From: Hypericum androsaemum
Lineage: Eukaryota; Streptophyta; Magnoliopsida; Malpighiales; Hypericaceae
NCBI GenBank assembly: GCA_963995505.1
Contig: OZ023180.1
Location: 3,410,501 to 3,474,500, forward strand
DNA length: 64,000 nt
Direction of reading: 5' to 3'
Part shown: one piece after another, positions 55,604 through 64,000 of the stretch
Layout: every line of letters starts with the position of its first letter
Position numbering within the stretch: the stretch's first letter is position 1
The notes under the pieces: generated by a model
Told to the model about the DNA's origin: nothing
The model's input: only the letters and a program-made list of their open reading frames with translations
Database searches by the model: none
Translations under genes and position numbers: made by a program

Positions 55604-56030
55604 TACCCGCCCGGTGCGGAAACTTCTGTTTCCTTTTCGTACTCTCTCTGAAAATTGAAGAAACAGAGAAGATTCTCGACTTCAACCATCCAATTAAATG
55701 CATATTATTCTTGCACACGACCGATCAATTGCAATCCCACATTCATCGGTTCCCCTCAGGTGGGTCGTTAGTAAAGTAATAATTAGCAGGATTGTTATAT
55801 ATTTTTTATAAGCAGGGATTGTTATATATTTTGAATGGTAAAATTGTAAGCGAGTTCGAGTTTAAACATTAAAACTGCAATCCACCATGCAAGTCCACAC
55901 CATTGCTGGGTTCGAATGTAATTTAATCGACGTAGAAGTCTTCTGATATACATAGTTTTAGGGGAAAATAACTAAATAAGGGCTAACCACCTTTCATTAT
56001 ATGATGAAATACGAGTTAAAAATATCAACT
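55604..56030 (+). other. Distal 3' flank of copy C
   Basis: 55611-55665 matches 2473-2530 and 55665-55775 matches 7615-7725, both directly. 55800-56030 has no recognised content. Confidence 0.62.
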
Positions 56031-56136
56031 TACCAAAAACGTTAAGGGTGAGCCCTTAATTTACGCATTACCAAAACAAAATGCTATACATTTCTGATAT
56101 AGTCTCCGTCAAAATTGTTCTTTGGCCATAATTTTT
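56030..56136 (+). other. Copy E far-upstream flank, left part
   Basis: Matches 49341-49430 directly (GTGAGCCCTTAATTTACGCA, TCTCCGTCAAAATTGTTCTT). The match resumes at 58329-58448 after the element at 56137-58328. Confidence 0.7.
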
Positions 56137-56279
56137 GGGACCGGATTTAGTCCTATATGTATTAAGTCCACTAGACCCGTTCTGAACAAAAGCGTAGCCG
56201 TCAAATCTGTCCAAATAAAAAATTTGTTGATCTAATGATCATTATTAGGACTGAGTATTTTAGTACATTTACATATCTT

Positions 56280-57307
56280 TGCTTCCCTTCTCTCCTGCTT
56301 CCCATCTAAAATGCTCCTCTCTCTCCGTCGCCCGAATGTCCGACCGGAAGCTGATGAAGGAGATAAATAAAGCCGACCGGTAGCTGCTCCTGGTGCGGCG
56401 GCTCGGGTTTTCCCTTCCTTGTCTCCGCCGACCTCCCGTCAGGCCGCTGGTGCTTCCCGACACCAGCGACTCCCATCTTTTGGTCATCCGTGGAGCTTCG
56501 ACGGCGGCGAGCTGAAGAGGGAAGACAACGACGACTGAAGAGGGAGCTTCGGCCGTGGAGCTTCGCGAGTCTCTTCCTCTTACCGACTGAAGAGGGAAGA
56601 CGATACCGTTTCTCCATCCAGGATGGAACGTCGTTTGGTTGAAACGTCGTCGGTGGACCTGTAGCGGAATCGTCGTAGTGTGGTTGAAACGTCGTCGTCG
56701 TGTAGATTAAGTGGGCATTTCCATTACCTAGGGAACATTGCTGAATCTGCAGTTTGTTTTTTGAACTGTCTTCTGGGATTGAGTTTAAACTTGCCGCTCC
56801 TGTCCATGCTTGTTTCGTCTTGTTTGGTCTTAGCCCGGTGAGAACTGATATTAATCTGCAGAGTAAGTGTTGTTTTGTAGCATGAAATTTCATGATCTTT
56901 ACTTCCAATTTGCTGGAATGAGAATTGTGGTTTGGGATGCAAATGAGAATTGTGGTTTTGGGAATCATGACTTGAACTATTTGTCAAAATCACACTCACC
57001 TTGTATTAATTGAACTTTTGACAAAGTTAGTATCGATAGCATTTATCGTATGATTGATGATCGAGTATTTTTAAATCAAAGTAGTTGAACTTGACAAATG
57101 CATTTCTATATTGGCTTTACAGGGGGCAACATTAGCTTTACGGGCAATGACGTAGCTTTTTGTCTTGGTTTGTAACCTGTATGTCCTCATCTTGTATGTA
57201 GTGGGTACTACTGCTGCGGTTTGCTTACTGAGCAACCTGAGCTTTCCCCCTTCTCTGTAACTACTTTGGAGTTAAATAAAATCACTTTTACTTTTTTAAA
57301 AAAATAT
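56280..57307 (+). mobile_element. Poly(A)-tailed retroposed sequence
   Basis: The stretch begins GC-rich and ends GGAGTTAAATAAAATCAC followed by a T/A-rich run at 57287-57307, like a polyadenylated transcript end. Plus- and minus-strand frames at 56306-56968 are broken and no domain was recognised. Confidence 0.4.
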
Positions 57308-58110
57308 TGGCTACATGTTATGATACAATGGTTTGCACAATTACGATACAATAGTTTATCATGTTATGATACAATGATTTGCACAATTATGATACAATAG
57401 TTTATCATGTTGTGATACAATAGTTTATTATGTTATGATATAATAGTTTGCATAGTTACGATACAATGGTTTATTATGTTATGATATAATAGTTTGTACA
57501 GTTATGATAAAATAGTTTATCATGTTATGATAAAATAGTTTGTAATGTCACGATCAAAAGGTTTGACCGACTATGATTGAATGGTTGCACAGTTATGATA
57601 AAATAGTTCGTCATGTTGTGTTCAAATGGTATACCCGTTTATATCAAATGGTATGCTTAATTATATCAAATAGTATGTCCAGTTATTAAATAATTAATTA
57701 AATTACATATCAAATGGTATGCCCGATTATGTCAAATAGTTTGTCAGATTATATTAAATGGTATGTCCGGTTATATTAAACAGCTTATCCAGTTATTAAA
57801 TAATTAATTAAATTATATATCAACTGGTATGTCCGGTTATATTAAATGGTATGTCCGGTTATATTAAATAGTTTACCTGATTATTAAATAATTAATTAAA
57901 TTATATATCGACTGGTATGTCCGGTTATATTAAATAGTATGCCCGATTATATCAAATGGTATGCTTAATTATATTAAATAGTATGTCTGATTATTTAAAA
58001 TATTTATAATAAATAAATTATATATTAAATAGTATGCCGAGTTATATTAAATAGTATAGCCAGTTATATCTAATAGTTTACCAAACAATGAGCCACTAAA
58101 ATTTAATACA
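57300..58110. repeat. Two adjoining ~19-23 bp minisatellites
   Basis: 57300-57560 is built of TTATGATACAATAGTTTATCATG-like units. 57590-58085 is built of GGTATGTCCGGTTATATTAAAT-like units with a higher-order block containing TTATTAAATAATTAATTAAA repeated three times. The second resembles the reverse complement of the array at 5510-5935. Confidence 0.8.
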
Positions 58111-58115
58111 CTAAG

Positions 58116-58116
<1 letters not shown>

Positions 58117-58154
<38 letters not shown>
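58117..58154. repeat. (TA)n microsatellite
   Basis: About 18 uninterrupted TA units, at the right edge of the tandem arrays. Confidence 0.95.
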
Positions 58155-58159
<5 letters not shown>

Positions 58160-58328
58160 AAGATAAACCAACCCAACAAAAATGATGCGTCAACCACTAA
58201 TCCCACGTCCCACAAAACAAGCGCGTCCCTTTTTTTTCCTTGATTATTTATTTAATTACAATACTATCCTTGGTCCATTTAAAATCACGCCGGTCCCAGA
58301 TTTCTGCCCCAGAACTGAATCCAGTCCC

Positions 58329-58448
58329 ATAATTTTCAGAGAAGAACATGCGTTTAAATATTCTAAAAATATTTCACTTAATAATTTGACTTTTCTGAAT
58401 TCCCGAAGGTTGCCGCTCCATCGAATCCTCCCACGCGCACGTTTGCGG
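58329..58448 (+). other. Copy E far-upstream flank, right part
   Basis: Matches 49420-49535 directly (GAAGAACATGCGTT, CACTTAATAATTTGACTTTTC, CCGAAGGTTGCC, CCCACGCGCAC). 58449-58680 is an unrelated AT-rich insert with no gene. Confidence 0.72.
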
Positions 58449-58679
58449 TTCTAGTAAATTTTGGTACTTGTAGTTTGACATTTTTTGCACTATGATCTTG
58501 AGGTCTCTTAACGATTTTTTAAGTTATGTGGTTTACACATCTTTTTGTGTAAGAGACTCAGGACTCTCCCCAAGCCAAAATTAATTCTGAATCTAGTTAA
58601 CAAAATGAGGTGGCATGTCACATCGGATTTTTTTTAACTAATTGGCAATACGAGGTGACACGAAATTAAATATCATTTT

Positions 58680-59558
58680 CAATCCCATAGTTTTTTAAAT
58701 AGTTTTTTAAAAAAGCCATCCTCTCCCTCCCCTCTCTTCTTCTTCTTCTTCCTCCCTCTCTCTCTTCTCCTTCTCTCACATCCCGATCTTTCCCTTTTTT
58801 CCTCCATCAATCCAGAAGAAGATGGCAAGAGTATGAAGCCAATAAATCTGAACTTGAGTTTGATTATCGATTCAATCAATGAGCAACATTCTGATTCAAC
58901 ATGCGCTATACCACTTATTGGTTGAGTAATTCCATCGAATACTTGGTGTGCAACCTCCAATACAAATACCTTTTGCAACTACTGAAGGCTGTTGATCTTT
59001 AGCTTTCAATCAACAAGAAAAATTTGAAGTAGGCGAGGTCGATCTATGTTCCCAAGATGACTCATCGGCAGCTCCTTGCTCTGGCCTGCACTCGAAGCCT
59101 CAGGGTGTTGTAGCGTACCCGGCTGCCTGGTGTTGTCGGAGTTGAAGCTCGCATAGACGTGATCCTCTTCGGGATTAGGCTTATCTGTTTATGGTTTTCC
59201 TTGGATCGGCCTAGCCTTGATCTGAGATCTTATGTATCTCGATTCTTTTCCTGTGGTTGCATGTGGAGAAATTTGTCTCGTTCGACTTTGGTTCTCATTT
59301 GCGTGCATTTCGTATGCATTCAAATGTCTACGACGCTGCACCTATGATATTTCCTTGTGGTTATTAGTCGTTGCGTGTCTTGGCAGAACTCCGCTCTGGT
59401 CGTTGACTTTTGTAGCTTCTCGACCGCCCATCGCTTCCACAAGTGCCACTCTTGGTTTTCATCTTTTGTTTTGTGTTTTCGTTTTGTGTCTGTGTATTTA
59501 CTATCTATATTTTGTAACTCAATCCCTTAATATAGACTTTGCGTCACACTTCTAAAAA
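58680..59558 (+). mobile_element. Poly(A) retroposon related to 9406-10458
   Basis: The CT-rich 5' part (TCTTCTTCTTCTTCCTCCC) and 3' part 59240-59550 resemble the minus strand of 9430-9740: GCGTGCATTTCGTATGCATT, GTTGCGTGTCTTGGCAG and GTGTCTGTGTATTT. The end is TCTAAAAAATG at 59550. No intact frame or domain was found. It lies inside copy E between its upstream blocks. Confidence 0.5.
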
Positions 59559-59559
59559 A

Positions 59560-59650
59560 TGATCTAGTCGCGTGGCTGGCTCCAAGGGAAACCTTATCCT
59601 CTTTTTGCAATCTCATGTCAATTTTTCCACACTTCGCCATAATAATTTTT
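59560..59650 (+). promoter_or_regulatory. J20-like promoter remnant, copy E
   Basis: ATGATCTAGTCGCGTGGC, GGCTCCAAGGGAAACCTTAT, TTTTTGCAATCTCATGTCAA and TTTTTCCACACTT match 50217-50305 directly. The homology stops at about 59650 and no J-domain sequence follows before the window ends. 59651-59903 has imperfect repeats of TTTAGTACCCTGTGGTATGA type, possibly a broken TIR element. Confidence 0.68.
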
Positions 59651-59903
59651 GGGAAATTTTAATTTTAGTACCCTGTGGTATGACAAAAAATTACTTTAGT
59701 ATTCTGTAGTAAAAAATCTATCAGTCGAGTCAAACCGCAGCCAGTTAACATCACTTTGGTCCACAGGCAGCTGCCCGAACCGAGCTGGTTGAAACGACAT
59801 CGTTTTAATAACGACGTGACACGCCACGTCAGATTTTCTAGCATACTTCTACACATGACATGGCAAGGTGGCAAAATATCAAAATAATCACTAATTTATT
59901 ATA

Positions 59904-60971
59904 GGGAAAAGTTCACTTTAGTACCTTGTAGTATCATAGATTCTCATTTGGGTACCCTATGGTTTAAAAAGCATAGAACGAGTCCAACTTGCTTCAACTT
60001 TCATCAAAAATAGGTCCCGGTCAGCCCAGATAGCTGCCCATATTTTTTTTTCAAAACGTCGTAGTTCACTCGATGACGTGGATTACCACCTCGGCAGTCC
60101 AGCTTGTTAGTTTTTAATGACATGGCTTGTGATAAATATCATTATAGTGCCACATTTGTTTATAATTATTCCATTAAACAAAACCTCAATCCTTCACTCT
60201 CCATATTTCTCTCTCTGGAATTCCAATTTCAAACTCTCAATTCTCAAATTCCCTTCTTCTTTCTCTGGGTCACTGATTGATTTCTCCTAGAGGCGGTGGA
60301 GACGAGCAAGCGAAGAGAGTTCGTCAGATCCACCTGGCAACGCCGTTGCTGATGCCGATGAGAGCCAGTTCTCCCGTTGAGGTTTGTTGGTGATGACGAC
60401 GGTGGGAGTTTTATTGGCGACAGCAGGGGTTTGTTGGCAATGGCGACGGCAATGGCAATTCGCACAAGCTTCGTGATGCAACCATCCCGTAGTGGTCCAC
60501 AACCGCATTGAGGTCAGCACTATCTGCACTTAGGTGATGTCGTAGATGCAACCAACGATGTCCGACCAACCCAGAACATACAACCTACGAGTTCACTTCC
60601 ATGGCTACACACCAACCGAACTTCTGTAGCAGAGGAAATGTGAGGACGAATGAGAACTCGGCGATGGCACCGCAGAGGCTGCATCGCCACTTACTCCTTC
60701 CATGTCCTCTACCTCGAGATGAAACGCCAGCTTTGCCACTTGACCCAAATTAACCCCTGACCTAAACGGCTGCCTCCTCGAAAGGCTACGTCTCAGTATC
60801 GAAGCCAAAACAACAGCGAGCCAAGGATTTATTCGCGGGCAGCTACTCGACTGCCTGGGACCTATTTTTGATGAAAGTTCAAACAAGTTAGATTTGTTCT
60901 ATGCATTTTAAACTATAGGATACCCAAGTGAGAAACTGTGATACCACATGGTACTAAAGTAAACTTTTCTC
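59904..60971. mobile_element. Long-TIR MULE-type element, same family as 42508-43609
   Basis: It starts GGGAAAAGTTCACTTTAGTA and ends with the reverse-complement counterpart at 60971. About 100 bp of inverted repeat include AAGCATAGAACGAGTCCAACTT and its mirror. Flanks TTTATTATA and TTTATTTTA agree at eight of nine positions. The GC-rich interior 60250-60850 has several overlapping broken frames and no recognised domain. Confidence 0.7.
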
Positions 60972-61493
60972 TTTATTTTAATATTTTTTAAAAACTCATC
61001 ATTTACCCCTCTCATCCCTCATCTCCTTCCATCATCTCCCTCCTCCTCCTCCTCCTCCTTCCCCTCCCAATATTTTCAAAACCGCAGTCCAACCAGCGGT
61101 CTGACTGGTCGGACCATTACTCGGGACCAAACTCGGGTTGATTTTTGCATAAAACTTAGAAAATGGTTCGATCAGTCAAAATCTGGTCAGATTGCCCAGT
61201 CAGGTACTTCCGGGTGATCCGGTTCATCCGGATAAGAAAAGTCTTTATTTTTCTATTTTATCGAATTTAATTTAGAAACAAAACCTCCACTTATACGTTG
61301 GGAGCGTGTACATCATTTTTGCATCACAACAAACTTATCTTTTTAACAATTCTCGATAATATGTCAACTAAGTCAAACAAATTTGAGTAACATGTCAAAC
61401 AAGAAAAGTTGTATAGTCATTGTGATACGCCATAAATGATATGTACTGTCTGAAACCCCTTAATTGATTTGATCGGTATAATCTATACTAACA

Positions 61494-61604
61494 AGGTGCA
61501 CCTTCTTTTCTGGCACACATCTTGAAAAAACTTATATGTTAAACGTATTTGGGCAAGAGTAGGATCAGTATGGGTGACCTCCTAGGAAGTTTTTTGGGAT
61601 GCGT
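61494..61604 (+). other. 5S rRNA-like domain in Cassandra 5' LTR
   Basis: GTTAAACGTATTTGGGCAAG (61539-61558; like 5S box A), GAGTAGGATCAGTATGGG (61557-61574) and TGGGTGACCTCCTAGGAAGT (61571-61590; box C) follow plant 5S rRNA closely in the 3' half. The 5' half is diverged. In Cassandra this region can act as an internal RNA polymerase III promoter; activity here is inferred. The second copy lies at about 61841-61950 in the 3' LTR. Confidence 0.85.
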
Positions 61605-61840
61605 GCGAGTGAGGACAAAAATACGCTGGAAAAGACCTGTGTTGGTCTGTGGAGACAGTTGGTCGGATCACGAGGGTTACGTTTGGTATCAAAGCAAAAA
61701 TTGTTCAGGGACTATTCTATGTTCTGTCTGGCGCGACGAAGACGTCGCGTATTTAAGGAGGGGTGAATGTAATATCCCGTAAATGATATGTACTGTCTGA
61801 AATACCTTAAATGATTTGATTGGTACTATCCATACTAAAA

Positions 61841-61950
61841 AGGTGCACCTTCTTTTCTGGCACACATCCTGAGAGAACTTCAAGGTTAAATGTGTTTGGT
61901 CGGTAGTAGGATCAGGATGGGGTGACCTCCTGGGAAGTTTTTCGGGATGC
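61841..61950 (+). other. 5S rRNA-like domain in Cassandra 3' LTR
   Basis: GTTAAATGTGTTTGGTCGGT, TAGTAGGATCAGGATGGGG and TGACCTCCTGGGAAGT preserve the box A and box C order. It has one extra G in the GGATGGGGTGACC stretch compared with 5S rRNA. Confidence 0.82.
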
Positions 61951-62277
61951 ATGGGAGTGAGGACAAAACACGCTGGAAAAGACCTGTGTTGGTCTGTGGA
62001 GACAGTTGGTCGGATCACGGGGCGTTACAGTCATCTTCTTGTACTTTTAGATTTGTTAAATTGATGTTTGAAGACCTTGTTTAGATAAATTGTATAACAA
62101 AATTGGTAAATATTTAAAATTATTTGGTATTTTATCATTTTTATGCTAAGTTAAATTTATAAAACCTTATTTAATAATATTAATATAAAAATAGAAGTAC
62201 AGGTCTGACCGGTCCGACCAAGTGAACTAAAAATTTTAAAAATCCGAGTCACCTTCCCGGTCAGTTTTGAAATCATT

Positions 62278-62341
<64 letters not shown>
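62278..62341. repeat. (CT)n microsatellite
   Basis: About 32 perfect CT units without interruption, abutting the right end of the TIR element at 61071-62271. 62342-62487 is a T/C-rich stretch with no gene. Confidence 0.97.
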
Positions 62342-62344
<3 letters not shown>

Positions 62345-62487
62345 AAAATCCAAACTCATCACTAATCTGAGATCTAAAAAGAGATTAGTGGACTTGAAAA
62401 AATTCTAATTGATTTGCAATTCTTATTCTTTCCTCTTTTCCATTCTTCTCTTTCTTGTTCTTTTTTTGTTCTTTTCTTTTTTTCTCA

Positions 62488-64000
62488 TGACGACAGTGTT
62501 CTCCAAGCCTGGGCATTGATATTCGCAAATTGAGAATAATTAAATACACAACCAAATAGTATAGTGAATAAGTAGGGTTTTGAACTGAGAGTTGAACACG
62601 AAATCAAGACAAGTAATTATGTGAAGTGAGAGAATTAAAAGGTTTATAAGGTTGATAACTGAACTGTAAGAAAATAAATAAAATTGAAAACGTAAATAAA
62701 AGAGTTGTGATTCAGTGGAGACAAACGAGCACGATACCCTATGGATTAACTACCTATGTCGAGGTTATGGTTATTATGAAGCTCCAACTAGTACCTGGAG
62801 TGTTCTAATGCACATTCCTAACGCTTTCGCTCATAAGAAAGATAAAACCAAGATAGTAAAGAGCTAAGCTACTAATTAACACTTTCGCTCATCAATTAGA
62901 CTTAGAACTATACTAATTCAATTATGAAGATTCTTCCTAACGGGTTACCCTTAAGATATTAAGACGTCTCATTAATACCTAAGAATATGTTAATTGGTTC
63001 TTTCCATCAATTCTAGTACCTTTCGGTCCACTATCATCAACTCGAATCATAATCTAAGTGACCAATTTAGATTAAGTATTAAGCACACTAATTAATAACT
63101 ATTACGAAAGATAGTCGAACCACAACCTAACATAGATAATCAATCACATATTAAGGTATCGCACTCACAAGAAAAAACTACTTGCTAAGCATAATCATGA
63201 AGCATAAGATAACAATGAAGGACATGGTGTAGAATAGCATAAAAGATAGAGAAAGAGAGAGCTTAGTCGTTAGAGCAAGCCGTTCCAATCTTCTCCTCCA
63301 GCTAGACCTCCACGTGCGCTTTATTAATATCAAAGAGTAATTCTCAATGTTTGAAATAATGTGTGAATAAAACTTAAGAGACTAAGGCCTATATATAGCC
63401 AAAAGTCTAACACAGGAATAGAAAAACCTAGAGGAGGTTTAACCTAAACTAGAAGTCTTTCGTGCCAAGTAATGAGTAAAATAATATAATTATAGTCCTA
63501 AGGCCAAAACAGGATGCCAAGAGTCAAATTTCTAACTAAATACGAAGTTCGAAATAAGCTGGCATCGGGCAACATGCGGCTGCTAGTTGACTTGTGGCCG
63601 CTAGTTGAGTCTTCAATCAACATTCTGTGTCCCCTCACTAGCGGTCGCTAGTTGACTAGCGACGGGGTGTCCTCCTAGCTTTTCGCTCCATCTGCCTCAT
63701 CATATCTTCATATTTTTTATTTTTGGCCTCTTCTGCTCCGAAAGCACCCCTCCAATGGCCTTCATTGAGCTCCATTTCCTATCACAATACATAATAAAGG
63801 GTAGAAGTCCACTCCATGACACAAATACATGAAAATGACATAAGACTCAATGGGACTAGAAGAAAACGAATGAAAACACAACTAAACACATATGAAATAC
63901 ATAACAAAACATGAGCATTTACACACTCATCACACCCCCGCACTTATTTCCTTGCTTGTCCTCAAGTAAGGCACATCAGACACACTAAAAATTATTGGCC
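62488..64000 (-). mobile_element. 3' LTR and end of a probable Ty3/gypsy element, running off the right edge
   Basis: On the minus strand the window enters through TTGAGGACAAGCAAGGAAAT and the purine tract AAGTGCGGGGGTG (63933-63968), then the LTR starts TGATGAGTGTGTAAATG at 63932. The LTR ends …CTGTCGTCA at 62488, giving about 1445 bp with TG…CA ends. A minus-strand TATA box GGCTATATATAGG sits near 63390-63402. The 'GAGGACAAGCAA…GTG-GGGG' end is characteristic of plant Ty3/gypsy (Athila/Tat-type) elements. The body and 5' LTR lie outside the window. Confidence 0.72.

Larger units (their letters stand above)
56137..58328. mobile_element. TIR element with internal retroposon and minisatellite
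   Basis: Termini GGGACCGGATTTAG (left) and CTGAATCCAGTCCC (right, ending 58328) are inverted. Flanks ATAATTTTT (56128-56136) and ATAATTTTC (58329-58337) agree at eight of nine positions, suggesting a 9-bp duplication. The interior holds a poly(A)-tailed sequence (56280-57307), tandem repeats (57300-58110) and a TA run. There is no transposase. Copy C at 49420 has the uninterrupted target. Confidence 0.65.
61421..62029 (+). mobile_element. Cassandra TRIM retrotransposon (plus), complete
   Basis: LTRs 61421-61681 (TGTGATACG…GTTACG) and 61768-62029 (TGTAATATC…GTTACA) flank an 86-bp interior. The perfect 5-bp repeat GTCAT lies on both sides (61416-61420 and 62030-62034). A primer site TTTGGTATCAAAGC (61682) follows the 5' LTR and a purine tract AAGGAGGGG precedes the 3' LTR. 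Each LTR carries the 5S-like block. There is no protein. It is in opposite orientation to the copy at 52218-52823, with which it shares LTR and interior. Confidence 0.92.
61071..62271. mobile_element. Non-autonomous TIR element interrupted by Cassandra
   Basis: The left end ATTTTCAAAACCG…CCAACCAGCGGTCTGACTGG and right end CCGGTCAGTTTTGAAAT, with ACCGGTCCGACCA near 62210, are inverted partners. Without the Cassandra at 61421-62029 it would be about 590 bp. No target duplication was confirmed. Confidence 0.5.

Noticed and set aside
61494..61604. A genuine 5S rRNA gene
   Set aside because: The 5' half is too diverged and the block lies inside an LTR with a partner LTR, target duplications and primer site, as in Cassandra.

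Overview
This is nuclear DNA from a flowering plant, probably a eudicot. Gene density is low and the sequence between genes is AT-rich. Repeats with plant-specific hallmarks fill most of it: Ty1/copia and L1-type LINE elements, MULE transposons with 9-bp target duplications, hAT-type elements with 8-bp duplications, and Cassandra elements whose LTRs carry 5S rRNA-like sequence. No rRNA, tRNA, CRISPR or prokaryote-type operon was seen. The species cannot be read from the sequence.

The only intact genes are three small nuclear genes for chloroplast-type J-domain proteins of the DnaJ20/J20 family. Copy B (22177-22770, minus) and copy C (50513-51106, plus) each encode 197 residues without an intron and are very similar. 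Copy D (40092-40843, minus) encodes 198 residues in two exons and is more diverged. Two further copies of the locus have lost the gene. Copy A (165-345 and 1545-7730) keeps promoter and 3' flank. Copy E (56030-59650) keeps only upstream sequence.

These loci lie in old, much-interrupted segmental duplications. From 165 to about 23230 the window is a large inverted repeat whose two arms hold copies A and B; the centre is near 13.1-13.6 kb, and each arm carries exons of an OB-fold gene close to it. From about 32.3 to 47.9 kb a second set of inverted matches surrounds copy D. Copies C and E follow as direct repeats at 49.3-55.8 kb and 56.0-59.65 kb. Insertions present in one copy and absent from another give a relative order of events.

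Mobile elements by region: 0.36-1.5 kb LINE-like piece; 2995-5491 MULE with a nested Pack-MULE carrying a PP2A A-subunit fragment; 5.5-6.5 kb tandem repeats; 6752-7528 hAT-like; 9406-10458 poly(A) retroposon; 13-15 kb gene and LINE debris; 17315-21990 decayed MuDR element with an hAT-like insert at 21004-21915; 24520-26974 Pack-MULE-like element split by a solo LTR; 27.5-32.2 kb decayed L1 LINE; 32967-37688 copia element; 39.4-39.9 kb LINE tail; 41062-41622 hAT-like; 42508-43609 and about 43657-44750 long-TIR elements; 48.3-49.3 kb Cassandra and retroposon remnants; 51.6-53.4 kb LINE interrupted by Cassandra 52218-52823; 53784-55595 hAT-like with a solo LTR; 56137-58328 TIR element holding minisatellites; 59904-60971 long-TIR element; 61421-62029 Cassandra inside another element; 62488 to the right edge, the 3' LTR and adjoining end of a probable Ty3/gypsy element.

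The genes do not form an operon or pathway. What links the region is repeated duplication and loss of one J-domain locus, followed by layered transposon insertion.
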